From assembly GCA_904395335.1 (NCBI GenBank), contig CAJFNR010000034.1:1-64000 (forward strand): a stretch of 64,000 bases of DNA, read 5' to 3'. Below, one piece after another: positions 1 to 7,176 of the stretch. The notes below the pieces were generated by a model that saw nothing but the letters and a program-made list of their open reading frames with translations, made no database searches and had not been told where the DNA came from. Both the position numbers and the translations under genes were made by a program. The number at the start of each line of letters is the position of its first letter. The first letter of the stretch is position 1. The DNA is from Candidatus Avimonas narfae (lineage in GTDB: Bacteria; Bacillota; Clostridia; Oscillospirales; Acutalibacteraceae).

Positions 1-1
1 C

Positions 2-196
2 GAGAGCGTCAATCAGCAGCTTGACGAGATTATGGAGCTGACCGAGAACGGAGAGTTCCGTATGACCGAATATGACGACCGCTATGTCCGGATGATGGTC
101 GAATGCGTCAGGGTGAACGACAAGGATTCCATCACGGTGATTTTCAAGGGCGGCGTCGAGGTGAAAATACCTTTGAATGAATTCGATATCGCTTAA
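2..196 (+). CDS. Large serine recombinase, C-terminal fragment (cut by window edge)
   Basis: This open frame enters from the left edge and stops at 194-196, leaving the last 64 residues. The stretch MTEYDDRYVRMMVECVRV followed by a short beta-type segment (SITVIFKGGVEVKI) matches, from memory, the C-terminal tail of TnpX/Tn4451-like large serine recombinases (typically LVEKVTVYDDKLTVEFKSG). The catalytic Ser domain is outside the window. Such genes sit at the end of integrative elements next to the attachment site, so the element boundary may lie just downstream. The family call rests on this tail only. Confidence 0.6.
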   Translation, partial: ESVNQQLDEIMELTENGEFRMTEYDDRYVRMMVECVRVNDKDSITVIFKGGVEVKIPLNEFDIA

Positions 197-299
197 TTCC
201 GGTCGCCAAAACTTTCTCTTGTTTTTTTATTTACTTTGAAATAAATTTAGGCGTTAAAACCAAAATAATTGTAAATTTATAGAAAAAAGACTTGAATTA

Positions 300-780
300 A
301 TCTATAAATTGGTTTATAATATAAAATTACATGATAAAGTTCCGATTTAAGAAGAGCTTATATTGGATAAGAAAGCAATAGAAACATTATCTGTAAATGC
401 GGTAGAAATAAAAGGTCGGTTTCTGTTTAAGTACAAGTGTCGGAAATAACGATTTTGATACAGAGGAAATTTCTTTTTCTGTCTGGTGACCTAAATAATT
501 ATCTAAAGGATGTGGCATCGTTATCATTTCTTATAAGGCATAGCAAGACAATAGCAAGAGCCAAGATTTTTTGCCTGATCCAGTAGAAATTGAGTCAAAT
601 ATCCTGAAATAAGAAAAATGGCTTTTTCGGACTGGATTATGACAGCGACGGGTGAAGAACTTCCTTATGATATCCGTTTGCTTAATGCAAATAGAAAAAC
701 GACAATAAATTGATATATATATCATTTTTGGGAAAAACCTGAATAAAGGGAATGAGGAATTAGATTCCGGCTTTTTCAAA
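300..780 (+). pseudogene. Decayed coding remnant in A+T-rich gap
   Basis: No intact gene fits positions 197-833. Short protein-like stretches follow one another on the plus strand in shifting frames, each ended by a stop: LDKKAIETLSVNAVEIKGR from about 364, DLNNYLKDVASLSFLIRH from about 487, and MAFSDWIMTATGEELPYDI from about 618. This looks like a gene broken by several frameshifts. I do not recognise the family. It lies just before the defence pair and could be a lost partner or unrelated debris. Confidence 0.25.
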
Positions 781-833
781 TAGTTTCTTGTATATACAAA
801 GCGATTTTTACTTTGGAAAAGGTGGGGACCATA

Positions 834-2363
834 TTGATATTTAAAATATTAAATACGGGAGAGTCTAATTTAATAATCTCCACTCCCAATACTGGATATT
901 TGGTCGCAGATCGATGGGATGATTGGTTTAAGTATAACACCATGTATGATTTTTATATTATTGATGCTGATTCTGAAAAACATTATATTGGCAAAGTCAA
1001 AATTGGTCAGAAAGACATGTCGGAAGGACAGCGACGGCCGGCTCTTCCTCTAACTTTTTCCACTTTGTCTGAGGATTTTTTCTCTCTTGGTCAAGACAGC
1101 TACTATTATGAAAATATTAAAAATTTGGGGGATAACTGCCGTCAGGAAGTGCTGACTGCTCTAAATGATATTGCATATAATTTAAAATTAATACGAGAAA
1201 TACAAAAGGAACCGGTCACCAAAACGTCTCTTTTACGCAGTGTCCCTATAACCATAGTCAAAGGACAATTTAATCGTATTGCTTTAGGCGGAGCGAGATT
1301 GACACCATATGATTTTGCGTATACATCTTCCCCGAATCGAAAAGGGGTAGACCCAATTACTCTTGAATTCCATGTCGATCCCGATTCAAGCCCGTCATCT
1401 AACGTTCATGTTATCATTGGCCGCAACGGTGTTGGAAAAACATTTTTGATAAGTAATATGATTCGTTCCATTATACAACCACGAAACGATTCGCAAGAAC
1501 ATACAGGAGAAACCCGTTTTTTGACTGATCGACAAATTGCAGCGGATCATTTTTCTCGTATTATTTTTGTTTCATTTAGCGCCTTTGATGAATTGAACTT
1601 TAAGACGAGATCAGAGAAGTTCATTCGAATTGGACTCCCGTCTCGTACGGGAGAAAACAACAGTAACAATAAGTTGAATGAAATTTTTGCAGGGAGCTTT
1701 TCTGCTTGTTTGCACGGACCCCAACGATCCCTTTTAATCAAGGTTCTTGGTATGTTGAAATCTGATCCTATGTTTTCCGAAGCGGGAATCGTTGATTTTT
1801 GTGACGAAGATGCCCAATACAGCAGCGAGGTTCTTATATCCGTATTTTCCAGATTGAGCTCTGGGCATAAAATAATCTTACTCTCAATCACACAGCTTGT
1901 CGAAAAGGTAATGGAAAAGACATTGGTTTTTTTGGATGAACCGGAAGGCCATCTGCACCCACCTTTACTTTCTGCATTTATTCGTGCACTCTCTGAATTG
2001 CTACTGGATAAAAATGGTGTTGCAATAATTGCAACGCACTCACCTGTCATCCTTCAGGAGGTTCCTCGTAATTGTGTTTGGAAATTGAGACGCGCGGGTG
2101 CTTATTGCAATGCGGAGCGCTTGACAATTGAGTCGTTTGGTACGGATATAACAACATTGACTACTGAAGTTTTTGGCCTTGAAGTGACAAACTCGGGTTT
2201 CCATAGTTTGCTTCAAGGGTTAGTTGACAGATACAGAAACTATGATGTAATACTTGAAAAATTAAATGGACAATTGGGTGAAGAAGGGCGCGCATTAGTA
2301 AAAACAATGATTATGCTAAAAGAGGAGGATACGGCCAAAGACGATGAAGATACCGAAACCTAA
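834..2363 (+). CDS. Septu-like (PtuA-type) AAA/SMC-like ATPase
   Basis: ABC/SMC-type ATPase of about 509 residues. Numbering from the upstream in-frame TTG at 813, the Walker A GRNGVGKT is at 203-210, a signature-like LSSGHK at 348-353, Walker B VFLDEPEGH at 372-380, and the switch ATHSP at 407-411. An unrecognised N-terminal region of about 190 residues precedes the nucleotide site. No ATG fits; TTG 834 is preceded at good spacing by AAAGGTGGGG (818-827), so it is preferred over TTG 813. It overlaps an HNH nuclease gene by 20 bp. ATPase plus HNH is the gene order of Septu (PtuA/PtuB) and of retron-associated PtuAB modules. No reverse transcriptase is present. Function in phage defence is inferred. 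The A+T-rich composition suggests horizontal acquisition. Confidence 0.72.
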   Translation: MIFKILNTGESNLIISTPNTGYLVADRWDDWFKYNTMYDFYIIDADSEKHYIGKVKIGQKDMSEGQRRPALPLTFSTLSEDFFSLGQDSYYYENIKNLGDNCRQEVLTALNDIAYNLKLIREIQKEPVTKTSLLRSVPITIVKGQFNRIALGGARLTPYDFAYTSSPNRKGVDPITLEFHVDPDSSPSSNVHVIIGRNGVGKTFLISNMIRSIIQPRNDSQEHTGETRFLTDRQIAADHFSRIIFVSFSAFDELNFKTRSEKFIRIGLPSRTGENNSNNKLNEIFAGSFSACLHGPQRSLLIKVLGMLKSDPMFSEAGIVDFCDEDAQYSSEVLISVFSRLSSGHKIILLSITQLVEKVMEKTLVFLDEPEGHLHPPLLSAFIRALSELLLDKNGVAIIATHSPVILQEVPRNCVWKLRRAGAYCNAERLTIESFGTDITTLTTEVFGLEVTNSGFHSLLQGLVDRYRNYDVILEKLNGQLGEEGRALVKTMIMLKEEDTAKDDEDTET

Positions 2364-3186
2364 GATGACAGTTGATGAAGTATTCAAATCCTGCATAAGC
2401 AATATGAAGAAAGAGAGTCAAGAAAGATTTTGCCCATGCTTACCGGATATCCTTGCTGCAACGAAAGATTATGAGGATAATATGGAAAAGGGACATCCAC
2501 AAAATGTTGCCGAATGCAGGAATATACAAGGAGTGCCTAAAAGTGAATTAAAAAAATTATATACGGAGAAGCTCTCAAAGATAAAACAGCCAGCTAGGGA
2601 ATACTATGATAAGATTATTAGTTTGGCTCCTGGAGGGATATGCCCTTATTGTAAACATCAAATTGTTACCACACTTGACCACTACTTTCCAAAGGCACAT
2701 TATATTTCCTTAGTCATCACTCCGACAAACCTGATTCCAGCCTGCTCGAATTGCAATGATTATAAACAAGATCTGATTGTAAAAGAAAAAGAAGATGCCA
2801 TTTTCAATCCTTATTATGAAGATTGCGATGGTATTATCTGGTTAAAAGCTTCCTTGAATCGAGATATAGTTTCTGACTTTTTGACGATGACTTTTTCTGT
2901 TTGTCCACCAGAAGAATGTGATCCCGTGCTACAAAAACGCTTGGAAAATCAATTCAACACACTTCGTTTAAATAATCTGTATAGCAAACATGCTGCAGAA
3001 GAACTGATTGCAGTTGCCAGTCGTCATTTGCGTATTTTTAAAGCATTTGGTGCTTCTGAAGTAAGAAAAAGTATATTGGAATCTCTTGAGGACAATACAT
3101 ATCGACCGAATTCATGGCAATCTGCGATGTATCGGGCGTTAGACGATGATTGGTATTTAAATAAATGGTTGCCTAAACATCTTTAA
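2344..3186 (+). CDS. Septu-like (PtuB-type) HNH endonuclease
   Basis: 280-residue protein with a zinc-ribbon HNH core. C100-P-Y-C103 and C134-S-N-C137 bracket the motif: D112-H113 (LDHYFPK), N129 in PTNLIPAC, and N138 with K141 in CNDYK. This matches the arrangement of PtuB/TIGR02646-type HNH nucleases, which cut DNA after activation by a partner ATPase. Its ATG lies inside the last codons of the ATPase gene (20-bp overlap), indicating co-translation. An alternative ATG at 2365 lies directly after the upstream stop. The best Shine-Dalgarno (GAGGAGG near 2321) is somewhat far from either. A strong terminator follows at 3261, so the pair is a two-gene operon. Confidence 0.75.
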   Translation: MKIPKPKMTVDEVFKSCISNMKKESQERFCPCLPDILAATKDYEDNMEKGHPQNVAECRNIQGVPKSELKKLYTEKLSKIKQPAREYYDKIISLAPGGICPYCKHQIVTTLDHYFPKAHYISLVITPTNLIPACSNCNDYKQDLIVKEKEDAIFNPYYEDCDGIIWLKASLNRDIVSDFLTMTFSVCPPEECDPVLQKRLENQFNTLRLNNLYSKHAAEELIAVASRHLRIFKAFGASEVRKSILESLEDNTYRPNSWQSAMYRALDDDWYLNKWLPKHL

Positions 3187-3260
3187 CATATTATTATCGA
3201 ACATTGATATGTAATTGCTACTATCATTGGATCGCATCTGTTTTATGCAGCAAAGACAAA

Positions 3261-3298
3261 AAAGAAACGTCGTGCGCGACAGCGTGCGGCGTTTCTTT
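3261..3298 (+). terminator. Intrinsic terminator after the ATPase/HNH pair
   Basis: Seventeen-pair stem (three G-T wobbles): AAAGAAACGTCGTGCGC, loop GACA, GCGTGCGGCGTTTCTTT, running into TTTTC. The A-rich 5' flank makes it potentially bidirectional. Confidence 0.8.
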
Positions 3299-3566
3299 TC
3301 TGCCCATTCTCCGCCAGGGAGTCGAACCCCCGGGTTCAGAATCCCTCCGGGCGGACCATCGATAGCCAGCGATTCATGATGAATTGTTGCCTCTTTTTGT
3401 TATGTGGCTTAGCCATGAGCGGCTATCTTCATAACCCCAACCCCAATACGACCGGAAACCGTGTACCTATGCGGCTTTCGGTCTTTTTCCTCCGCCGAAC
3501 GCATGATCTGGGGGATTAGGCGGTGTTTGTAGATGTGATTCCGTGCTGTACGGTATATTAATAGGC
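3299..3566. other. Non-coding gap, element debris
   Basis: No credible gene. A tRNA-like T-arm is visible on the minus strand around 3312-3345 (GGGGGTTCGACTCCC) but no complete tRNA can be folded around it. The rest looks like leftover mobile-element sequence. Confidence 0.4.
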
Positions 3567-3628
3567 TTGACAAGCGAAGAAAGAAAGTCTATAATCAAAT
3601 AAGAACAAATGTTCTTATTTGATTATAG
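3567..3628 (+). promoter_or_regulatory. Consensus SigA promoter overlapping a LexA-type palindrome
   Basis: TTGACA (3567-3572), 17 bp, TATAAT (3590-3595): an exact consensus promoter. A perfect inverted repeat of 18-bp arms (CTATAATCAAATAAGAAC at 3589-3606, loop AAAT, right arm 3611-3628) covers the -10 box and start point. Its centre, GAACAAATGTTC (3603-3614), fits the Gram-positive LexA box GAAC-N4-GTTC. LexA bound here would occlude the start site, so SOS induction is the natural reading. A Shine-Dalgarno (AGGAGGGGG, 3631-3639) follows. Confidence 0.75.
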
Positions 3629-4196
3629 CTTAGGAGGGGGCAAAATCGGAATTCTGGAAGACATATTTACCGCGGCATTGTGGGGAAGGCGACCTCCCGC
3701 GGTTCCGGATTGGGTGGAGTGGATCCACATATCGAGGGGAATGACACATTGCAAGACCTGTTTGAAGCTGGACAAATGTTGGTTTGTGGACGAAAATAAG
3801 CCGGTATTGCCGCAGCATCCATACTGTCATTGTACGGTGAGCCCTTTACCGTTATCCCGTGTTCTAAAGGAAGGAGAGTCTGAATGTGATATTCGAAAAT
3901 TCTCCAAGTATGTTTTTCATCCCGAAAATAACAAAGGTAAGAAAAAATTATTTGAGGGATGGGGTTATGATAAAGCAGATTCCGAGATGCTGCAGAGAGT
4001 TTTTGAAAAGCAGGCAATAGAAAAGTATATTCAGGGGCAGTATGAATTAGGAAAATTGGATGAGCAAGGTCAAAGAATAAACATACGGATAAGACTGGAA
4101 AGAAAAAACAACGATGAAATGGTTTCCTTTATATCTGGTTGGATGGTCTATCCGAATGGGAAAATTCGATTAGTTACACCATATGGAGGCGCATAA
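3609..4196 (+). CDS. Polymorphic-toxin-like protein (phage-head-like Cys/His motif + DUF6883-like C-terminus)
   Basis: About 195 residues if started at ATG 3609. The N-terminal third has a C-x2-C (CKTCLKLD) and HPYCHC motif resembling the processing/metal-binding segment of SPP1 gp7-type head proteins found in contact-type toxins. The C-terminal part (SKYVFH, KKLFEGWGYD, a conserved W and RLVTPY) resembles DUF6883, a putative toxin domain. The start is odd: ATG 3609 lies in the loop of the promoter palindrome only about 7 nt from the expected transcript start, while the good Shine-Dalgarno (3631-3639) is followed by no ATG/GTG/TTG at proper spacing (only ATC/ATT/CTG). The promoter and ribosome site may therefore belong to another, lost gene. 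A small gene follows one base after the stop, as in toxin/immunity pairs. Confidence 0.55.
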   Translation: MFLFDYSLGGGKIGILEDIFTAALWGRRPPAVPDWVEWIHISRGMTHCKTCLKLDKCWFVDENKPVLPQHPYCHCTVSPLPLSRVLKEGESECDIRKFSKYVFHPENNKGKKKLFEGWGYDKADSEMLQRVFEKQAIEKYIQGQYELGKLDEQGQRINIRIRLERKNNDEMVSFISGWMVYPNGKIRLVTPYGGA

Positions 4197-4197
4197 A

Positions 4198-4407
4198 GTG
4201 AAAGAATATGATAGAGTAGAGTTGATCGTTGAAAAAGAACGCTATGCAAAAGAGGGCGTCCATAAAGGAATGGATGGAATAATATGTGATCCCCAAAAGG
4301 TCAATGACACATGGCTTGTCAGTTTTGACCAATATGGAAACTTGCCTGAAATTGCCTGTATTTCGGTAAAAGAAGAAGATTTGAGGATCATTCTGGAAGC
4401 TGAATAG
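4198..4407 (+). CDS. DUF4926-like putative immunity protein
   Basis: Small acidic protein of 69 residues beginning MKEYDRVELIVEKERY, with KEGVHKGMDGIICDP and WLVSFDQYG segments typical of DUF4926, a family repeatedly found beside toxin genes and proposed to be immunity proteins. The GTG at 4198 is chosen because GGAGG (4186-4190) lies 7 bp upstream; the ATG at 4183 would place this ribosome site inside the gene. The start lies one base after the stop of the toxin-like gene (TAA 4194-4196), implying translational coupling. Neutralisation of the upstream product is inferred. Confidence 0.6.
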   Translation: MKEYDRVELIVEKERYAKEGVHKGMDGIICDPQKVNDTWLVSFDQYGNLPEIACISVKEEDLRIILEAE

Positions 4408-4781
4408 CGAGCGTTCCTATGAGGCGGGTACGCGCTTTGTTTTCCGAGTAAAAGGCATGGCTTCCGCACAATGCGTCTGAACCGGAAAATCTGGTACGGG
4501 GGTAAGATTTAGAAATACGCACTCACTTGGTTGTCTGTAACACGTTGATTTATCAGGCTTATCCAAGTCCTATAATTCCACTCGGATCATCGTCGTTGTT
4601 TTATAAAAGTCGTCGGCTCACTCACGCTGTTGTTCCTCCTCTCCGCAAAAAGTCACGCTGCGCCTTTGCTGTTCGCTGTAAACGCGCTCACAACGCTTCG
4701 GCTTGCTTACCATCTTTTTGCGGGTGCGTCTGTGATGTATGGGAATTTTCTTAAATCCCATAATTCAACTCTGACCAAGTT
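4408..4781. other. Gene-free gap with a small hairpin
   Basis: No convincing coding potential. An imperfect inverted repeat, TATGGGAATTT-TCTT-AAATCCCATA, lies at about 4738-4762. The remainder shows nothing I can name and is probably island debris. Confidence 0.4.
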
Positions 4782-4821
4782 AAAAGCTACATTTTGAGAA
4801 ATCAAAATGTAGCTTTTTCTT
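4782..4821 (+). terminator. Perfect 16-bp terminator hairpin
   Basis: AAAAGCTACATTTTGA (4782-4797), loop GAAA, TCAAAATGTAGCTTTT (4802-4817), then TCTT. Flanked by A and T runs, so it can work in both directions. No intact gene directly precedes it, so it may be a relic of the element. Confidence 0.75.
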
Positions 4822-4952
4822 GTAGGCGCCCCCCCTGGCAGCGCCGGGGGAGCGGGAAAGCTTTGGCGTTCCATAGGAAAGAAAAATTCCTTTTGGAAGG
4901 ATACAAGTGCGGCCTGAGAACTGCACAAAAATACCAAAAGGAGGGCGTTCGG

Positions 4953-5015
4953 ATGGCGAGTGACGATAAGAGTTTAGCACATACAACAATGACGGGTATG
5001 CCCGAAATTATGTAG
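4953..5015 (+). pseudogene. 5' scrap of an IS200/IS605-type TnpA transposase
   Basis: A good Shine-Dalgarno (AAAAGGAGGGCG) precedes ATG 4953. The first residues, MASDDKSLAHT, match the N-terminus of IS200 TnpA (for example MGDEKSLAHTRWNCKYH). After SLAHT the match is lost and the frame stops at 5013-5015; the HUH and catalytic Tyr regions are absent. It is read as an internal-deletion remnant of an insertion sequence. Confidence 0.5.
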
Positions 5016-5034
5016 AAGTTTGTTAGAGACAGCA

Positions 5035-5165
5035 TGGTATACTATGCCGAAGGCCTTTAAGTGCTGAGTCAAACGATGTGGGGAGTCCCTTGGCTTGGAG
5101 AAATTGGTGCTCGGCCGGAGCGACTTCCTGTCGCTCGCGGCACCGTCAATGTTCCATCTATACTT
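5035..5165 (+). repeat. Dispersed structured repeat, copy A
   Basis: The sequence from about 5035 shares an ordered set of blocks with 24046-24185: TATACT, CAAACGATGT, GGAGTCCCT, TTGGAGAAATTGG-type block, a variable middle, then CGCGGCACCG-CAAT. The block GGAGAAATTGGTGC pairs partly with GCACCGTCAATGTTCC, so both copies can form a long-stem hairpin. It is intergenic and not coding. It could be a REP/MITE-like element or a small structured RNA. Confidence 0.5.
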
Positions 5166-5236
5166 ATTTTATGAGAAAGCATTTCAAAATAGGTTTTTGG
5201 TGTTCGCAGGGCGATCCTTTAGTAACTGAGCTATAT

Positions 5237-6124
5237 TTATTGTATCCTTTCATGTGGGTGTATTTCTTCTTGCGATAGGTCCGTTTTGATTCTTTGAATC
5301 AGGGCGGATAATTTCTTTTTGTCCTCTTTTCTGCACACGAAGTGATAGACAACAGAAGCCTCTGAGTCCAATACGGGGATCACCATGCGGTTTTCCGGCT
5401 TGCCCGACCAGCGCATGGTCAAATTTGAGACAAAAGACGGAAGCGCGGAAGCCTGTACCAGTTCCTGGAAATCTTCCTGTTCTGTCTGGACAAGCGCGCG
5501 GGTTAATGGCATCTTTTGCCGACAAACTTCCCTCCAAAACCCGATCTGGGAAAACAGCAGGATGCTTTCTCCATCGATGTCCTTAAAATAGAGCCCCTTG
5601 GATCCGAAAAGGGGATGAGCGGGCGGCAAGGAAAAATAAAGCTGTTCTTTTTCAAATGGAAAACAGCAGTATTCCGGTTCCTCCGACGCGAAGGGGAGAA
5701 TAATGAATTGGTACACACCGCTTTTTAAACCGTCAAGCAGCACATCCGTACCCTTCATCTCAGAGGAGACGGTCATCTCCGGGTATAGCTGGGAGACCAG
5801 TGACACCAATTCCCATAATGGCGCCGGAGCGCAGGAACCGATAGAAATGGTGCGCTGGCTACGGTCAAAGATCCGCACCTGTTCTACCAAATCATGGGCC
5901 TGCTGTACCACCCGCCGGGCCTGTTCCACGGCAAGCTCTCCATTTTTGTTGAGAGTAATTTTATTCTTTTGCCTGTCAAACAGCGTGACCTGCAAAATAT
6001 CCTCCAGTTTTTGCATGGAGCGGCTCAAAGCCGGCTGGGAAAGATGCAACTGCTCGGCGGCCCCGGAAATAGTACCGCATTCTGCAATAACCAGCAACTG
6101 AATCAGTTGATATAATTCGATCAT
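5237..6124 (-). CDS. LysR-family transcriptional regulator
   Basis: About 295 residues. The N-terminal winged helix-turn-helix (IELYQLIQLLVIAECGTISGAAEQLHLSQPALSRSMQ region, residues about 1-60) carries the LysR hallmark S-Q-P-A-L-S-R. The rest is a periplasmic-binding-protein-like effector domain. ATG at 6122-6124 is preferred over the upstream GTG (6148), which would add eight residues and leave AAAGGA inside the coding sequence. It is divergent from the lipoprotein esterase gene at 6242, the usual layout for a LysR regulator and its target. The effector is unknown. Confidence 0.85.
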   Translation of the reverse strand: MIELYQLIQLLVIAECGTISGAAEQLHLSQPALSRSMQKLEDILQVTLFDRQKNKITLNKNGELAVEQARRVVQQAHDLVEQVRIFDRSQRTISIGSCAPAPLWELVSLVSQLYPEMTVSSEMKGTDVLLDGLKSGVYQFIILPFASEEPEYCCFPFEKEQLYFSLPPAHPLFGSKGLYFKDIDGESILLFSQIGFWREVCRQKMPLTRALVQTEQEDFQELVQASALPSFVSNLTMRWSGKPENRMVIPVLDSEASVVYHFVCRKEDKKKLSALIQRIKTDLSQEEIHPHERIQ

Positions 6125-6159
6125 ACAAAGGCAATCCTTTCTACTCACTATGCATTTTT

Positions 6160-6214
6160 ATTATACCACATTTCGCAACCGGTATTGTACTTTTTTTCGG
6201 CGTCGGATTACAAT
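6160..6214. promoter_or_regulatory. Divergent promoter region with candidate LysR site
   Basis: On the plus strand TTGTAC (6185-6190), 18 bp, TACAAT (6209-6214) can serve the esterase gene. On the minus strand TATAAT (6165-6160) can serve lysR. Between them an inverted repeat ATACC-N13-GGTAT (6163-6185) resembles a LysR T-N11-A-type box and overlaps both promoters. Confidence 0.4.
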
Positions 6215-6241
6215 AGGGGCAGAAAATGAGGTGACGAAAGA

Positions 6242-7153
6242 GTGCTGAGAAGGAAAAAGAGATGGTTTGGCCTGCTGCTTTCGGCCGTGGTATTCTGTCT
6301 TACCGCCTGTAGCATTACCGCTTCCGATCCTCCTGTTTCCCAGAATGGAGACGCGGCAGAGGCGGATACGGCTCTTTCCTCCAAGTCGGAAGGAGAGCTC
6401 TATGCGGAAACGACTCCATCCGCGCCGGAGGATATTACAGTCGGTACGCAAGCACAGCGCGGTTTTCTCAACGATAATACCCTGCATACGAAGGAATACG
6501 GCGATATCCATTACAGCAGCTATATTCCCGAAAGCTACGACGGCAGCGAAGCGTATGCGTTGTTTATTACGCTGCCGGGCTGGGAAGGACTGTATTTCCA
6601 GGGCGTCGGGGCGAATATGGTGGAAGATTTCGGCACAGAGGCTCCGAAATACAACGATAAAATGATCGTCCTCTCCACACAGCTAGACGACTGGGGTGAG
6701 ACTTCCGCCGATATGACCATCGCCCTGACGGAATATTTCCTCGCCCATTACAACATCAATCCGGAAAAGGTGTATCTGCACGGGATGTCTGGCGGAGGGG
6801 AGACGGGTTCCCTGGTGATGGGAAAGCGCCCGGAGCTGTACGCAGCCTATCTGGCCACTAGCACCCAGTGGGACGGCGATCTGGAAATTTTAGCGCAGGC
6901 GCGTACACCGGTTTATTTGACGATCGGTGAGGACGACGGTTATTACGGCTCGGACTCCTTGAAGCAGGCATATCAGACGCTGCACAGCCTTTATGCAGAA
7001 CAAGGGTTGAGTGAAGCAGAAATCGATGAGATTTTGGTCCTTGATGTGAAAGAGCAGCATTACTTTTCGGAGCGGGGATATACGGATCAGCATATCGGGG
7101 GCCAGGCCTTTGCCCACGATGAAACAATTATGGGATGGCTGTTCAGCAAATAG
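6242..7153 (+). CDS. Lipoprotein alpha/beta-hydrolase (esterase/PHB-depolymerase-like)
   Basis: 303 residues starting at GTG 6242 with GAGGTG just upstream. A basic N-terminus, hydrophobic stretch and lipobox L-T-A-C23 indicate a secreted lipoprotein anchored on the membrane outer face. The spacer to about residue 60 is low-complexity. The catalytic domain has the nucleophile elbow G-M-S-G-G-G and FITLPGWEG oxyanion region seen in PHB-depolymerase/feruloyl-esterase-like hydrolases. The closing residues (EQHYF, AFAHDETIMGWL) may hold the catalytic His. Substrate unknown; an ester on a glycan or polymer is plausible. First gene of the run divergent from lysR. Confidence 0.7.
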   Translation: MLRRKKRWFGLLLSAVVFCLTACSITASDPPVSQNGDAAEADTALSSKSEGELYAETTPSAPEDITVGTQAQRGFLNDNTLHTKEYGDIHYSSYIPESYDGSEAYALFITLPGWEGLYFQGVGANMVEDFGTEAPKYNDKMIVLSTQLDDWGETSADMTIALTEYFLAHYNINPEKVYLHGMSGGGETGSLVMGKRPELYAAYLATSTQWDGDLEILAQARTPVYLTIGEDDGYYGSDSLKQAYQTLHSLYAEQGLSEAEIDEILVLDVKEQHYFSERGYTDQHIGGQAFAHDETIMGWLFSK

Positions 7154-7176
7154 TAGATAGGGAGGCGACAAACTGT

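Noticed and set aside
834-3186. Retron (reverse transcriptase plus msr/msd) around the ATPase/HNH pair
   Set aside because: No reverse transcriptase motif (such as YADD) is encoded nearby, so only the Septu-like two-gene reading is supported.
3312-3345. tRNA-like T-arm on the minus strand
   Set aside because: GGGGGTTCGACTCCC resembles a T-loop but the acceptor, D and anticodon arms cannot be folded and no CCA end follows; at most a fragment left by an integration event.
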